This document shows positions 7,905 to 17,378 of a stretch of 64,000 nucleotides of DNA, one piece after another (the first letter of the stretch is position 1; each line of letters begins with the position of its first letter). Source of the stretch: JBGTBD01 sp041749475 (GTDB taxonomy: Bacteria; Pseudomonadota; Alphaproteobacteria; Rickettsiales; UBA998). The stretch covers positions 4,270 to 68,269 of the forward strand of contig JBGTBD010000040.1 of NCBI GenBank assembly GCA_041749475.1, in the 5' to 3' direction. The notes beneath the pieces are model-generated. The model saw nothing but the letters and a program-made list of their open reading frames with translations. It was not told the DNA's origin and searched no databases. Position numbers and translations under genes: made by a program.

Positions 7905-10232
7905 ATGCCCCCCAAAGCCAATAAATCCGAAGCGATGCAGACCGAGAACATCCCCATCACGGATGAAGAGGCGCTATTATTCCATACGCAAGGGCAACCG
8001 GGCAAGCTCGCCATCCGCGCGACCAAGCCGTTGGTAACGCAGCGTGATCTCTCGCTGGGGTACTCCCCCGGCGTCGCCGTGCCGTGCCAGCGCATCCATG
8101 AAGATCCGGACAAGGCATACGACTATACTTCCAAGGGCAATTTCGTTGCCGTTATATCGAACGGGACAGCTGTCCTCGGTCTCGGCAATCTCGGTGCACT
8201 CGCCTCCAAGCCCGTGATGGAGGGGAAAGCGATCCTCTTTAAACGCTTTGCCGACATCGACGCGGTGGACATTGAAGTTGATACGACCGATCCGGAAGAA
8301 TTCATCAACGCCGTGAAATATCTGGGACCGACCTGGGGCGGGATCAATCTGGAGGATATCGCCGGGCCGGAATGCTTCATCATCGAGCAGAAGCTGAAAG
8401 AGCTGATGGACATCCCCGTATTCCATGATGACCAGCACGGGACGGCCATCATCGCTGCCGCCGGGATCATCAATGCCGCCCATATCACGGGCCGCAAGAT
8501 GGAAGACCTCGTGGTTGTGGTAAACGGCGCAGGCGCGGCGGGTATTGCCTGCCTTGAGCTGTTGAAGCTGATGGGCGTGCCGCATGATAACGTTCTGCTC
8601 TGTGACCGCGATGGCGTTATTTATCAAGGCCGCGAAAAGGGCATGAACCAGTGGAAATCCGCCCATGCGGTGAAGACCGACAAGCGCACGCTGCTCGATG
8701 CCTTCACGGGCGCGGACGTCTTCCTAGGGCTTTCTGCCGCTGGCGCGGTGTCCAAAGAGATGGTGAAAGCCATGAACAAGAACCCGGTGATCTTCGCGAT
8801 GGCGAACCCGGTCCCCGAAATTTTGCCGGAAGAAATCCGTGAAGTTCGTAAGGATGCGATTATCGCGACGGGCCGTTCGGACTATCCGAATCAGGTCAAT
8901 AACGTGATGGGCTTCCCCTACATCTTCCGTGGCGCGCTGGATGTGCGCGCGCGTGAGATTAACGAGGAGATGAAGATCGCCGCCGCCGAAGCCCTCGCCA
9001 AGCTGGCGCGCGAAGAAGTGCCGGACGAGGTGTTCAGCGCCTATGCCGGACGCACGATGGAATTCGGCCCGGAATACATCATCCCCACGCCATTCGACCC
9101 CCGCCTGATTTCCACCATCCCCATCGCAGTCGCGAAGGCGGCCATGAAAACCGGCGTGGCGCGCAAGCCCATCACCGATTTCGAGGCCTATAAACGCGAA
9201 CTCACCGCGCGTCTTGACCCCACGGCCAACACGGTCAGCCGCATCCTCGATAAAGTCCGCGCCAACCCGCGCCGCATCATCTTCGCCGAGGGCGAGGAAG
9301 AAAAAGTCATCCGCGCCGCCGTGCAGTGGCGTGATAACGGCTACGGCACTCCCATCCTCGTCGGCCGCGCCGACCGCATCAAGGAAGCGATGCACCGGAT
9401 GCAGATCACCGATGTCGAAGGCATCGAGATCACCAACGCCGCCATCAATAAAAGCGTCAATAAATACGTCGATTATCTCTACGAAAAACTGCAGCGTAAC
9501 GGCTTCCTCTATCGTGACGTTGCACGCATGGTGAAGAACGACCGAAACACCTACGCCGCATGTATGCTTGCTTGTGGTGACGGGGATGCGCTGATTACCG
9601 GCCTCACCCGCACCTATTACCGGGCGCTGGAGAATATCTGCCGCGTAATCGATACCAAGCCGGGTGAGCATATGATCGGCATCTCGATGATGGTGACGAA
9701 GACGCGCACCATCTTCATGTCCGACACCGTGCACCATGAACTGCCGGATGCGCAGGAACTGGCCGACATCGCGATTCAGACTGCCAAGAAAGCCCGCCAG
9801 TTTGGTCATGACCCGCGCCTTGCGTTCCTCTCTTTCTCCAATTTTGGCAATCCGAAACGCGAGAAATCGAAACGGATTCAGGATGCGGTGAAGCTTCTCG
9901 ATACCCGCGAGGTCGATTTCGAGTATGACGGCGAAATGGGTGCGGATGTGGCGCTGAACGAGGAATTGATGGCGCTCTATCCCTTCTGCCGCCTCTCCGG
10001 CCCCGCCAACGTCCTCGTCATGCCCGCACTGCATACGGCGAATATCTGCGCCGGTATCCTTGATGAGCTGGGTCGCGGCGCGATGTTCGGCCCCATCCTG
10101 ATGGGTCTGGAAAAACCCGTGCAGATATTGCAGATGAACTCGACCGTCTCCGACATCGTCAACATGGCCGCCATCGCCGCCATTGAATGCATCGAGGATG
10201 ATGAGCGCGTGGGCGATAAGGTGGCTGCTTAA
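7905..10232 (+). CDS. maeB: NADP-dependent malic enzyme with C-terminal phosphotransacetylase domain
   Basis: Malic enzyme decarboxylates malate to pyruvate with reduction of NADP, feeding gluconeogenesis and NADPH supply. The 775-residue chain has the large MaeB architecture. The catalytic and NAD(P)-binding half (about 1-430) includes SNGTAVLGLGNLGA, DIEVDTTDPE and the metal/active-site stretch FHDDQHGTAII. A phosphotransacetylase-like half (about 445-770) follows; in MaeB enzymes this half is regulatory, sensing acetyl-CoA, rather than catalytic. The ATG at 7905 is preferred over a GTG six bases earlier because gagag lies eight bases upstream. The 3' end overlaps the convergent YihY-type gene by four bases. 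Confidence 0.95.
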   Translation: MPPKANKSEAMQTENIPITDEEALLFHTQGQPGKLAIRATKPLVTQRDLSLGYSPGVAVPCQRIHEDPDKAYDYTSKGNFVAVISNGTAVLGLGNLGALASKPVMEGKAILFKRFADIDAVDIEVDTTDPEEFINAVKYLGPTWGGINLEDIAGPECFIIEQKLKELMDIPVFHDDQHGTAIIAAAGIINAAHITGRKMEDLVVVVNGAGAAGIACLELLKLMGVPHDNVLLCDRDGVIYQGREKGMNQWKSAHAVKTDKRTLLDAFTGADVFLGLSAAGAVSKEMVKAMNKNPVIFAMANPVPEILPEEIREVRKDAIIATGRSDYPNQVNNVMGFPYIFRGALDVRAREINEEMKIAAAEALAKLAREEVPDEVFSAYAGRTMEFGPEYIIPTPFDPRLISTIPIAVAKAAMKTGVARKPITDFEAYKRELTARLDPTANTVSRILDKVRANPRRIIFAEGEEEKVIRAAVQWRDNGYGTPILVGRADRIKEAMHRMQITDVEGIEITNAAINKSVNKYVDYLYEKLQRNGFLYRDVARMVKNDRNTYAACMLACGDGDALITGLTRTYYRALENICRVIDTKPGEHMIGISMMVTKTRTIFMSDTVHHELPDAQELADIAIQTAKKARQFGHDPRLAFLSFSNFGNPKREKSKRIQDAVKLLDTREVDFEYDGEMGADVALNEELMALYPFCRLSGPANVLVMPALHTANICAGILDELGRGAMFGPILMGLEKPVQILQMNSTVSDIVNMAAIAAIECIEDDERVGDKVAA

Positions 10233-11137
10233 ACTTCGCCTAAAGCCGCGACTTTCCTCTGAATCCGGGCTATGGACGCTTTGAGCCGATGTACGTCGGA
10301 GCTTTTGCGCCGCGTGGCGACGATCTGCGTCATCACCGCGCCGAAGAGGAGAATCTGCGCCGAGTAATAAACCCAGACCAGCAATACAACGAGCGACCCC
10401 GCCGCGCCATAGGCCGAGCCGACACCGCTTCGCCCCAGATAAAGCCCAATCGCCAACTTGCCGATGCTGAATAGCAGCGCCGTGATGAATGCACCCACCC
10501 ATACATCCCGCCAGGCGATATGCACATCCGGCAAAAATTTGAAAATCATCGCGAACAGGGTGGTAACCATGCCGAGCGTCACCACGAAATTGACCGCTTC
10601 CAGTAGGGGGGCAAGGTCAGGTAGCAGGCCGACGAAATACCCGCCCATCGCCGCCAGCACGGCGCTGACGACCAGCGAGACAAGCAACAGAAACCCCGTC
10701 ACCAATACCATGCCGAAGGATAATATCCGCGCGCGGGCCAATTGTGTGAATCCTCCACGGGCGGGCGGTGCGTTCCAGATGGCATTGAGCGCCGCCTGCA
10801 ATTCACCGAACAGGCCGGACGTGCCGATGATGAGGGTGAGGACGCCGACGAAGGCAGCGAAGAGGCTGTCGCTCGGCTTCTGCGCGGCGGCGATGATCTC
10901 CTGAATCGTTTTCGCGGCCTCTCTGCCCGTCATCGCCTCCATCTGCGCGACCACGTGTCCGCTCGCCGCCTCCTGCCCGAAGATGAGGCCGACAATGGCG
11001 ATGAAGATAAGCAGGAGCGGGCTGATGGCGAGCACCGTGTAGAAAGCGAGCGACGCGCCCATGCGCGGGACGTTATCGTCCAGCCATGTCTGCACCGCGT
11101 CCTTCAGGATGCTGTATGCGCTTTGCCACCCGCTCAT
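10229..11137 (-). CDS. YihY/BrkB-family integral membrane protein
   Basis: This is a membrane protein of about 302 residues with six hydrophobic segments. It shows family hallmarks near the N-terminus (MGASLAFYTVLAISPLLLI) and GTSGLFGELQAALNAIWNAPP in the middle. The family was once called ribonuclease BN by mistake; its true role is not settled. The ATG at 11137 is chosen because GGAGG stands four bases before it. Starts at 11185 or earlier would add 16 or more residues without a ribosome site. The first bases face the DsbA-like gene across about 130 bases of shared promoter space. Confidence 0.85.
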   Translation of the reverse strand: MSGWQSAYSILKDAVQTWLDDNVPRMGASLAFYTVLAISPLLLIFIAIVGLIFGQEAASGHVVAQMEAMTGREAAKTIQEIIAAAQKPSDSLFAAFVGVLTLIIGTSGLFGELQAALNAIWNAPPARGGFTQLARARILSFGMVLVTGFLLLVSLVVSAVLAAMGGYFVGLLPDLAPLLEAVNFVVTLGMVTTLFAMIFKFLPDVHIAWRDVWVGAFITALLFSIGKLAIGLYLGRSGVGSAYGAAGSLVVLLVWVYYSAQILLFGAVMTQIVATRRKSSDVHRLKASIARIQRKVAALGEV

Positions 11138-11270
11138 GATGCCTCCAAAACGGCCACTATTGGCGAAGCGAAATAAAGAATCCATATCCCGCCTTCTATG
11201 CGAGGAGTCGTTGCTAAATGCGCGTGCTTGCGGTAATGTGCGGGCATATAAATAACTGGGAGTACTATTT

Positions 11271-11963
11271 ATGAAACGTGCATTGCTTGTGATCGGTCTA
11301 TTGGTTTCCACCCAGCCTGTATGGGCTGCGGAGCGCGTGGGTGAAGCGCGTGAGATTCCGCCGCATGAATTGCTGAAACTGAACAAGGGCGAAGTCTATC
11401 TCGGCAAGAAAGACGCTCGGGTAGACGTTATCGAATATGCCTCCATGTCCTGCTCGCATTGCGCGGACTTCTCCAACACCATCTTCCCCGAAGTCTCCAA
11501 GGAATACATCAAGACCGGAAAAATCCGCTACGTCCTGCGCCATTTCGTGCTGAACGAACCGGCGATGAAAGGCGCGCAACTGGTCGAGTGCGCACCCAAG
11601 GGCAAGCACTATAAATTCGTCAAAGTCCTGTTCAAGTTGCAGGAAAAGTGGGCCTTCACGATGGACACCGAGAAGGCGCTGAAGACCATCGCTAATGTCG
11701 GCGGCATGTCGGATGCCGATTTCACCGCTTGCATGAAGGATAAGGCATTGCAGGATGAAATCCTGCAGACCCGTCTCGATGCGGAGAAGAATTTGAAGAT
11801 CGAAGGCACGCCGACCTTCTTCATGAACGGCGAGAAGGTGACGGCCGTTTCCGACTTCGCGAAGTTCAAAGCCGCGCTCGACCCCATCCTGAAACAGGCT
11901 GAGGAGAGCGAAGGTGCTGCGGCTCCGGCGGAGAAGACATCCCCCGACCCGAAAAAGGAATAA
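11271..11963 (+). CDS. DsbA-family periplasmic thiol:disulfide protein
   Basis: This 230-residue protein has an N-terminal signal peptide (about residues 1-19, ending VWA-A) and a thioredoxin fold with a helical insert. The active-site pair is C61-S-H-C64 in the context YASMSCSHCADF, and the cis-proline loop is EGTPTFFMNG near residue 185. It should oxidise or isomerise disulfides in exported proteins. The tail of about 25 residues is rich in Ala, Pro and Glu. The next gene, atpI, starts two bases after the stop, so the two are probably co-transcribed; this adjacency may be incidental. Confidence 0.9.
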   Translation: MKRALLVIGLLVSTQPVWAAERVGEAREIPPHELLKLNKGEVYLGKKDARVDVIEYASMSCSHCADFSNTIFPEVSKEYIKTGKIRYVLRHFVLNEPAMKGAQLVECAPKGKHYKFVKVLFKLQEKWAFTMDTEKALKTIANVGGMSDADFTACMKDKALQDEILQTRLDAEKNLKIEGTPTFFMNGEKVTAVSDFAKFKAALDPILKQAEESEGAAAPAEKTSPDPKKE

Positions 11964-11965
11964 AC

Positions 11966-12289
11966 GTGCCGCGCGAATTGCCTTCGGTTGACGCGCTCCG
12001 CGCCAAAATCAAGGCCGCTAAGGTGGAGGAGAAGGATGCGAGCCCGCCGCCGCCTTCGGGTGCGTCACTGGTGATGCGGTTGGGGACGGAACTCGTCGCC
12101 GGGGTAACAGTGGGGACGATGATCGGGTATGGTATCGACACCCTCGCCGGGACGCTGCCGCTCTTTCTGCTCATCTGCATGGGCTTCGGCACGGTGGGGG
12201 GCTTCATGAATCTCTACCGCACCAACGCCCGCTACGCGAGCCTTTTGGAAGAACAGGAAAAAAAGGCTCAAAATTCTGCCAAGAAATGA
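11966..12289 (+). CDS. atpI: F0F1 ATP synthase subunit I
   Basis: This 107-residue protein has a charged N-terminal third and two transmembrane helices (VTVGTMIGYGIDTL and FLLICMGFGTVGGFMNLYR), the usual AtpI shape. AtpI helps assembly of the c-ring or ion supply and is not catalytic. The start is a GTG two bases after the dsbA-like stop codon. It heads the F0 operon, as in other alphaproteobacteria where F0 and F1 genes are in separate places. A 123-base gap with a small GGTTTG/CAAACC hairpin (12338-12355) separates it from atpB. Confidence 0.9.
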   Translation: MPRELPSVDALRAKIKAAKVEEKDASPPPPSGASLVMRLGTELVAGVTVGTMIGYGIDTLAGTLPLFLLICMGFGTVGGFMNLYRTNARYASLLEEQEKKAQNSAKK

Positions 12290-12412
12290 TAGACAAGCGG
12301 GGGAAAATCCCTTAAACACGTCCCGATTTTAACCTCAGGTTTGTAGGTGCAAACCCCGGAGGCCCACTATATATAGGGTGCGCAACCGGAACACACGACG
12401 TATAAGAGTGAT

Positions 12413-13147
12413 ATGGCCCAAAGTCCACTTCATCAGTTTGAGATCCAGACCCTGATCCCGTTGCCGCAACTGGGTCAATATAATATCGACTTCACCAATT
12501 CCTCCCTGTTCATGGTGCTCGCGCTCGCGCTGTCCTTCCTGTTTATGTATGTGAGCATGGGCCGGAAATCACTGGTTCCGGGCCGCTGGCAAATGATGGC
12601 CGAGATGTCCTACGAGTTCGTCGCCGGTACGGTGCGGGACTATACCGGGTCCGAGGGCAAGAAATATTTCCCGTTCATCTTCACCCTCTTCATGTTCGTC
12701 CTCTTCTGTAACCTAATCGGGATGATTCCGTATTCCTTTACCGTGACCAGCCATATCATCGTCACCTTCGCACTGGCGCTGGTGATTTTCCTTGGTGTCA
12801 CCGTCATCGCCATCATGAAGCATGGTCTGGGTAAATTTCTGATGTTCTTCCTGCCGCACGGCACGCCGTGGTGGATGGCCCCGCTGATGTACGTCATCGA
12901 GCTGTTCGCCTACCTCGCCCGCCCCATCAGCCTCTCCATCCGTCTGGGAGCGAACATGATGGCGGGTCACTTGCTGATGAAGGTCATGGCTGGACTGATC
13001 CTGATGTTCGGCGCGACCGTCGGCTGGGCTCCGTTCATCTTCCTCGTCGGCTTGACCGGATTCGAGATTTTCGTCGCCGTCCTGCAAGCCTACATCTTCA
13101 CGGTACTGACCTGCGTCTACCTGAACGATGCCTTGCATTTACATTAA
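12413..13147 (+). CDS. atpB: ATP synthase F0 subunit a
   Basis: Subunit a forms the proton half-channels against the c-ring in the inner membrane. The 244-residue chain has five to six transmembrane helices. The essential arginine is in SIRLGANMMAGHLL, and the family C-terminus GFEIFVAVLQAYIFTVLT is intact. Length and motifs are typical of alphaproteobacteria. It is followed by atpE after 49 bases. Confidence 0.97.
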   Translation: MAQSPLHQFEIQTLIPLPQLGQYNIDFTNSSLFMVLALALSFLFMYVSMGRKSLVPGRWQMMAEMSYEFVAGTVRDYTGSEGKKYFPFIFTLFMFVLFCNLIGMIPYSFTVTSHIIVTFALALVIFLGVTVIAIMKHGLGKFLMFFLPHGTPWWMAPLMYVIELFAYLARPISLSIRLGANMMAGHLLMKVMAGLILMFGATVGWAPFIFLVGLTGFEIFVAVLQAYIFTVLTCVYLNDALHLH

Positions 13148-13196
13148 AAATTATGTTTAACCTCACTCACAATACATCACACTAAGGAGTCTTAAA

Positions 13197-13424
13197 ATGG
13201 AATTGGAAGCATTGAAATATCTAGGCGCTGGTCTCGCTGCATTCGGGATGCTCGGCGCTGCAATCGGCGTGGGCAGCATCTTCGCTGCGATCTTGAACGG
13301 TATCGCGCGTAACCCTGCCGCGGAACCGAAACTCGCGAAATACGTCTATGTCGGCGCCGGTCTCGCGGAAGCCATGGGGATCTTCTCCTTCGTGATCGCG
13401 ATCCTGCTTCTCTTCGTCGTATAA
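13197..13424 (+). CDS. atpE: ATP synthase F0 subunit c
   Basis: This is a 75-residue two-helix hairpin protein that forms the rotor ring. The polar loop is ARNPAAEPKL and the ion-carrying carboxylate is Glu58 in GLAEAMGIF. The first helix has the small-residue face (GLAAFGMLGAAIGVG) needed for tight ring packing. There is no sign of the extra ligands that mark sodium-dependent rings, so proton use is likely. A clear aaggagt ribosome site lies upstream. Confidence 0.97.
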   Translation: MELEALKYLGAGLAAFGMLGAAIGVGSIFAAILNGIARNPAAEPKLAKYVYVGAGLAEAMGIFSFVIAILLLFVV

Positions 13425-13443
13425 TCCGAAGGAATAGCAAGAC

Positions 13444-13920
13444 GTGCCACAGTTTGATACATCGACGTTCGCCTCCCAGCTCTTCTGGCTGGGAGTCACG
13501 TTCTTCCTGCTCTATATACTGATGAGCCGGCTGGCCCTGCCGCGCGTGCAGGAAGTGATGGAAAAGCGCCGTCACCGCATCGCGCAGGATCTGAGCAAGG
13601 CGGACGCCTTCTCCGATCAGGCCGAAGCCGCCCGCATGGAATATGAGCGCAACTACGCCGACTCGAAAGAGAAGGCGGCCCTCATCATCTCCGAGACGTC
13701 CATCAGCATGCGCAACTCCATCGAGGAGAAACGCAAAGAGCTGGACCGCGAGTATCAGGACAAAGTGGAACAGGCGGTGCAGACCATCGCCGCCAAACGC
13801 GGTGTGATTCAGGGACAGTTGGAACAGGTGGCGCAGGACGTCACCCAGACCATCATCACCAAACTGGTCGGCGCGAAGGCGGATGACGCAGCTATTGCCG
13901 CTGCATTGAAAAAGAAATAA
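13444..13920 (+). CDS. atpF2: ATP synthase F0 subunit b' (second b-type stalk)
   Basis: This 158-residue protein has one N-terminal membrane helix (FWLGVTFFLLYILM) followed by a long charged coiled coil. It begins at a GTG. Together with the next gene it forms the peripheral stalk as a b/b' heterodimer. Paired b genes are usual in alphaproteobacteria and photosynthetic bacteria. The PRVQEVMEKRRHRI segment after the helix is typical. Confidence 0.92.
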   Translation: MPQFDTSTFASQLFWLGVTFFLLYILMSRLALPRVQEVMEKRRHRIAQDLSKADAFSDQAEAARMEYERNYADSKEKAALIISETSISMRNSIEEKRKELDREYQDKVEQAVQTIAAKRGVIQGQLEQVAQDVTQTIITKLVGAKADDAAIAAALKKK

Positions 13921-13946
13921 GCCTGATAAGGGCAAGGAGAGTGGAT

Positions 13947-14429
13947 ATGTTCGAGGATCCGACATTTTGGGTGGCGATGGCTTTCGGGCTATTCGTCATT
14001 CTGACGTTCCGTCCCATTGGCCGCATCATCGGCAAGACGCTGGATGGCCGCATCCACCATATCGAAGCGGAACTGGCCGAAGCTGTACGCTTGCGTGAAG
14101 AAGCACAGGCCCTGCTCGCTGAATATCAGCGTAAGCAGACGGAAGTCGAAGCCGAAGCTGCCAGCATCTTGAAAGCCGCCCGTGAAGAAGCGCAAGCCTT
14201 GCAGATTCAGGCGCAGGAGCAATTGCAACAAGCCATCAATAACCGCGTCGCCCTCGCTGACCAGAAGATCGCGCAAGAAGAAGAAAAAGCGATTCAGGAC
14301 GTGAAGAAACAGGTCGTGGACATCGCCATGAAAGCCGCCCGCGACGTCATCGCAGATAAGATGTCGGAAGAATCCGATGAGGCGTTGATTCAGTTAGCGC
14401 TGAAAGACATCCAGCGCATCGTGCATTAG
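13947..14429 (+). CDS. atpF: ATP synthase F0 subunit b
   Basis: This 160-residue stalk subunit has one N-terminal transmembrane helix (FWVAMAFGLFVIL) and then a long coiled coil rich in Glu, Ala and Gln. The ATG at 13947 is chosen over a GTG six bases upstream because the ribosome site aggaga ends right before that GTG, giving six bases of spacing to the ATG. It is the last gene of the F0 operon; a palindromic element begins 34 bases after the stop and may act as a transcript end. Confidence 0.93.
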   Translation: MFEDPTFWVAMAFGLFVILTFRPIGRIIGKTLDGRIHHIEAELAEAVRLREEAQALLAEYQRKQTEVEAEAASILKAAREEAQALQIQAQEQLQQAINNRVALADQKIAQEEEKAIQDVKKQVVDIAMKAARDVIADKMSEESDEALIQLALKDIQRIVH

Positions 14430-14462
14430 TCTTAGGGCGCGTAACTCCCACTATTATTGTGT

Positions 14463-14533
14463 CATTCCCGCGCAAGCGGGAATCCATCTATCCGGAGTCC
14501 GCTGTGCTATGGATTCCCGCTTGCGCGGGAATG
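14463..14533. repeat. Dispersed two-hairpin palindromic element (copy 1)
   Basis: The 24-base arm 14463-14486 (CATTCCCGCGCAAGCGGGAA then TCCA) is repeated as its exact inverse at 14510-14533. Each arm also folds on itself (TTCCCGC/GCGGGAA). The sequence belongs to a very widespread proteobacterial repeat type (related in form to the dRS3 type in Neisseria). It lies between atpF and the barrel gene, where it may stabilise or end the ATP synthase message. Confidence 0.85.
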
Positions 14534-14646
14534 GCGCTTGTATAACTGTTACAAAAAAGCGCATATAACCATATATATGCTCTTAAGAGTTGCAATAACT
14601 TAACGCTAAACTCGTTACCTTTTTCCGTAATTGGTATTCTCATAAT

Positions 14647-15483
14647 ATGGGAATTGTCGCAAACGGAAGATGGATTGTAGGTGTAGGTTTGTTGACGGCG
14701 TGCCTGTCACCGTCCATCCCACACGCCGCTGCATGGACCCAGAAAGAGGATGACACGTTCCTCGCCTTCAACACCTTTTATTATCATACCAGCAAAAGCT
14801 TCGATCTCTCAGGTAATTCCCAACAGACTGACCCCTTTACCAAGGTGGAATTGAACCCCTATTTCGAATACGGCCTCACCGACCGGTTGACGCTGGGTGC
14901 ATCCCCCTTCCTGCAAGTCATCCGCCAGCGCTCCCGGGCGACGGGTGATTCGGAGAATAATATTGGCCTCGCGGAAGCGGAAATCTTCGCGCGGTGGAAG
15001 GTGTGGGAGCAGGGGGCATACGTCACCTCCCTGCAACCGCTGCTCAAACTACCAAGCCTCTATAGCGACCGCGACGGGCTGAAAGCCGGACGCAGCCAAA
15101 TGGATGTGGAACTGAGCTGGATGAACGGCTACGGCTTCGATCTCTATGGCGAACATCACTTCCTGATGGGCGATGTCTCCTACCGCCGCCGCCTCGGCGT
15201 GCTGGAGGATCAATTGAAATTGCATCTCGGCCTCGGCATCGGCCTGTCCGACACTTGGACAATGCTACCGCAACTCTATCAGACGATTCCCATCGGCACG
15301 TCCGCCAGCAATACGGTTTCGGTATCCGGGCAGAATGATTACAGCCTCACCAAGTTGCAACTCAGTGCCATCTATACACTGAACGACGCGACAAGCGTCG
15401 AGATCGGTGGCTTCGCGCATGTTGCGGGGAAAAGCACGGGGGAGGGCGGTGGCGCGCTGGTGTCGGTATGGAAGCGGTGGTAA
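14647..15483 (+). CDS. Predicted outer-membrane beta-barrel protein
   Basis: This 278-residue protein has a signal peptide (about 1-28, ending HAAA). It then shows alternating aromatic/hydrophobic strands, for example NPYFEYGLTDRLTLGASPFL, and closes with a strand ending in an aromatic residue (VSVWKRW), as barrels inserted by BamA do. I do not recognise the substrate. The downstream membrane glycosyltransferase starts inside the last 16 bases of this gene. The pair is therefore translationally coupled and may work together in making or exporting an envelope polysaccharide; that link is inference. Confidence 0.7.
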   Translation: MGIVANGRWIVGVGLLTACLSPSIPHAAAWTQKEDDTFLAFNTFYYHTSKSFDLSGNSQQTDPFTKVELNPYFEYGLTDRLTLGASPFLQVIRQRSRATGDSENNIGLAEAEIFARWKVWEQGAYVTSLQPLLKLPSLYSDRDGLKAGRSQMDVELSWMNGYGFDLYGEHHFLMGDVSYRRRLGVLEDQLKLHLGLGIGLSDTWTMLPQLYQTIPIGTSASNTVSVSGQNDYSLTKLQLSAIYTLNDATSVEIGGFAHVAGKSTGEGGGALVSVWKRW

Positions 15484-17330
15484 ACGAAAAATCCCAGCCG
15501 TTGCTGGGTGAGATGTTGAAGGACGAAGGGCTGGTCAGTCATGAATCGCTGCAGAAAGCCTTAGAGCACCAAGGTAACACGAAAGACGCGCTGGGGCAGG
15601 TGCTCACGCATCTCGGCATAGTCAAGCCACTGGCGCTGACCCGCATCCTCGCCCGCCAGCAACAAAAGCCCTTCGCTGATTTGGTCGCCGAGCCTCCGGA
15701 GCACGCGTTACTCCATACCGACCAAATTCCCGCCTATATCCATCACCGCCTCCTGCCGTGGAAACGCGAAGGGGATACGGTCTGGGTGGCGATGGTGCAG
15801 GAATCACCCGCCGCGATTGCCTACGCCAAAACACTCTTCGGCGACTACGTCCACATCGCTTTAACGACGTCCTACGATATGACGCATGCGCTGGAAAAAT
15901 CCTGCGGTGCGGTGCTGGACGACCACGCACGCAATCACCTGTTCAACCTGGATCGTCTTGCATCCGCCCGCGCCGAGCAACGGCCCCTGCCGCTGGTGGT
16001 GCTGGCGAGTATCGTCGTCATATTATGGTTTTGTTTACATCCGGATGTGATGCCGTGGATCGTCGGCGTGGCGGACCTGCTGTTCATCGCCACCATCGGT
16101 ATGAAATGCCTGCTTTTCCTCGCCGCGTACGGCATGCCGCGCATCACCACACCCAAGGATGGGCTGAAAGCACTGGAGGAGGCAACCCTCCCCGTCTTCA
16201 CCATCCTCGTCCCGCTTTACAAGGAAGCCGAAAGCATCCCCCGCCTTGTGCAGGCATTGAAGCGGCTGGACTATCCGGCAACACGGCTCGACATCAAGCT
16301 GATCGTCGAGGAGGATGACGCGAACACACTGGCCGCCATCCACCGCGAAGCGCCGCCCGCCTGCTTCGAGATCATCCGTGTGCCATACTCCGAACCACGC
16401 ACGAAACCCAAAGCCTGTAACTTCGCCCTGCAATTTGCCCGTGGGGAATTCATCACCATCTACGATGCGGAGGATGCCCCCGAACCGCAGCAACTGAAAA
16501 AAGCCGTCTACCAGTTCCGCACCTGCTCGCACGATGTTGTCTGCCTGCAAGCGCGCCTCAACTATTATAACCGCCGCGAGAATCTACTGACCGCACTGTT
16601 CTCACTCGAATACGCGACGCTGTTCGATTTCCTGATTCCCGGCCTCTATCGTTTGCGCCTGCCCATCCCGCTCGGCGGAACCAGCAACCATTTCCGCACC
16701 CACATCCTCCGCCAGATAGGCGAGTGGGACCCGTATAACGTGACCGAGGACGCCGATCTCGGCATCCGCCTTGCCTCAAAGGGGTACAAAACCTTGCCGC
16801 TCGATTCGCTGACGCTCGAAGAAGCGCCCATCACTCTCTGGGCATGGATGAAACAGCGCACGCGGTGGATCAAGGGCTATATGATCACCTGGCTGGTGGC
16901 GATGCGCCGCCCGGTGCAATTATTCCGCACACTTGGCCCGTGGGGATTCCTGGGGTTTCAACTCTTCATCGGCGGTGCATCCTTCGTCTATCTCATCACA
17001 CCCATATTATGGACGATGATGGTGCTCTGGGTGACGGGAATCGTCGATGCGGCCTATATGCCGCCTGCATGGGTACAGATGGCATGTCTGGGCGTGCTGG
17101 GGGCGGGGGTGGCCGTGCAATGGGCTATTGCCTGCTGGGTGGCCTCCATGCGGCTGTGGTGGGACGAATGGCTGGCCTTGCTGCTGTTTCCCTTATATTG
17201 GCTATTGCACTCGATCGCCTGCTATCGGGCGCTGTGGCAACTGCTGACGGCCCCGTTTTATTGGGAAAAGACCTCGCACGGGCTCACCCGCATGGTTCCG
17301 GGCCGTTTCGAGGCGGTTGATTTTGCTTGA
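15468..17330 (+). CDS. Membrane glycosyltransferase family 2 with N-terminal MshEN-like domain
   Basis: The 620-residue chain begins with a domain (about 10-150) like the MshEN/GspE N-terminal domain, with two repeats LLGEMLKDEGLVS and ALGQVLTHLGIVK. MshEN domains can bind cyclic di-GMP through an RLG motif, but Arg is replaced by Leu and Ala here, so binding is doubtful. Two membrane helices follow (about 177-225). The GT2 domain (about 240-470) has the metal motif YDAEDAPEP, TEDADLG and QRTRW (the QxxRW motif of processive synthases). C-terminal membrane helices complete it. The layout resembles BcsA and NfrB. It overlaps the barrel gene by 16 bases. Confidence 0.85.
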   Translation: MEAVVNEKSQPLLGEMLKDEGLVSHESLQKALEHQGNTKDALGQVLTHLGIVKPLALTRILARQQQKPFADLVAEPPEHALLHTDQIPAYIHHRLLPWKREGDTVWVAMVQESPAAIAYAKTLFGDYVHIALTTSYDMTHALEKSCGAVLDDHARNHLFNLDRLASARAEQRPLPLVVLASIVVILWFCLHPDVMPWIVGVADLLFIATIGMKCLLFLAAYGMPRITTPKDGLKALEEATLPVFTILVPLYKEAESIPRLVQALKRLDYPATRLDIKLIVEEDDANTLAAIHREAPPACFEIIRVPYSEPRTKPKACNFALQFARGEFITIYDAEDAPEPQQLKKAVYQFRTCSHDVVCLQARLNYYNRRENLLTALFSLEYATLFDFLIPGLYRLRLPIPLGGTSNHFRTHILRQIGEWDPYNVTEDADLGIRLASKGYKTLPLDSLTLEEAPITLWAWMKQRTRWIKGYMITWLVAMRRPVQLFRTLGPWGFLGFQLFIGGASFVYLITPILWTMMVLWVTGIVDAAYMPPAWVQMACLGVLGAGVAVQWAIACWVASMRLWWDEWLALLLFPLYWLLHSIACYRALWQLLTAPFYWEKTSHGLTRMVPGRFEAVDFA

Positions 17331-17378
17331 CGGGCTGGGGTTCACCCGCTAAAACACCCGCTCTTTCAGGGGAATATT

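Noticed and set aside
8724..10502. A 592-codon open frame on the minus strand
   Set aside because: It lies fully opposite maeB, has a His/Asp/Gly-rich composition typical of the complement of a GC-biased gene, and matches no family.
13192..13965. Open frame of 257 codons on the minus strand
   Set aside because: It runs opposite atpE and both stalk genes, which are certain; the protein is low-complexity Arg/His/Leu-rich.
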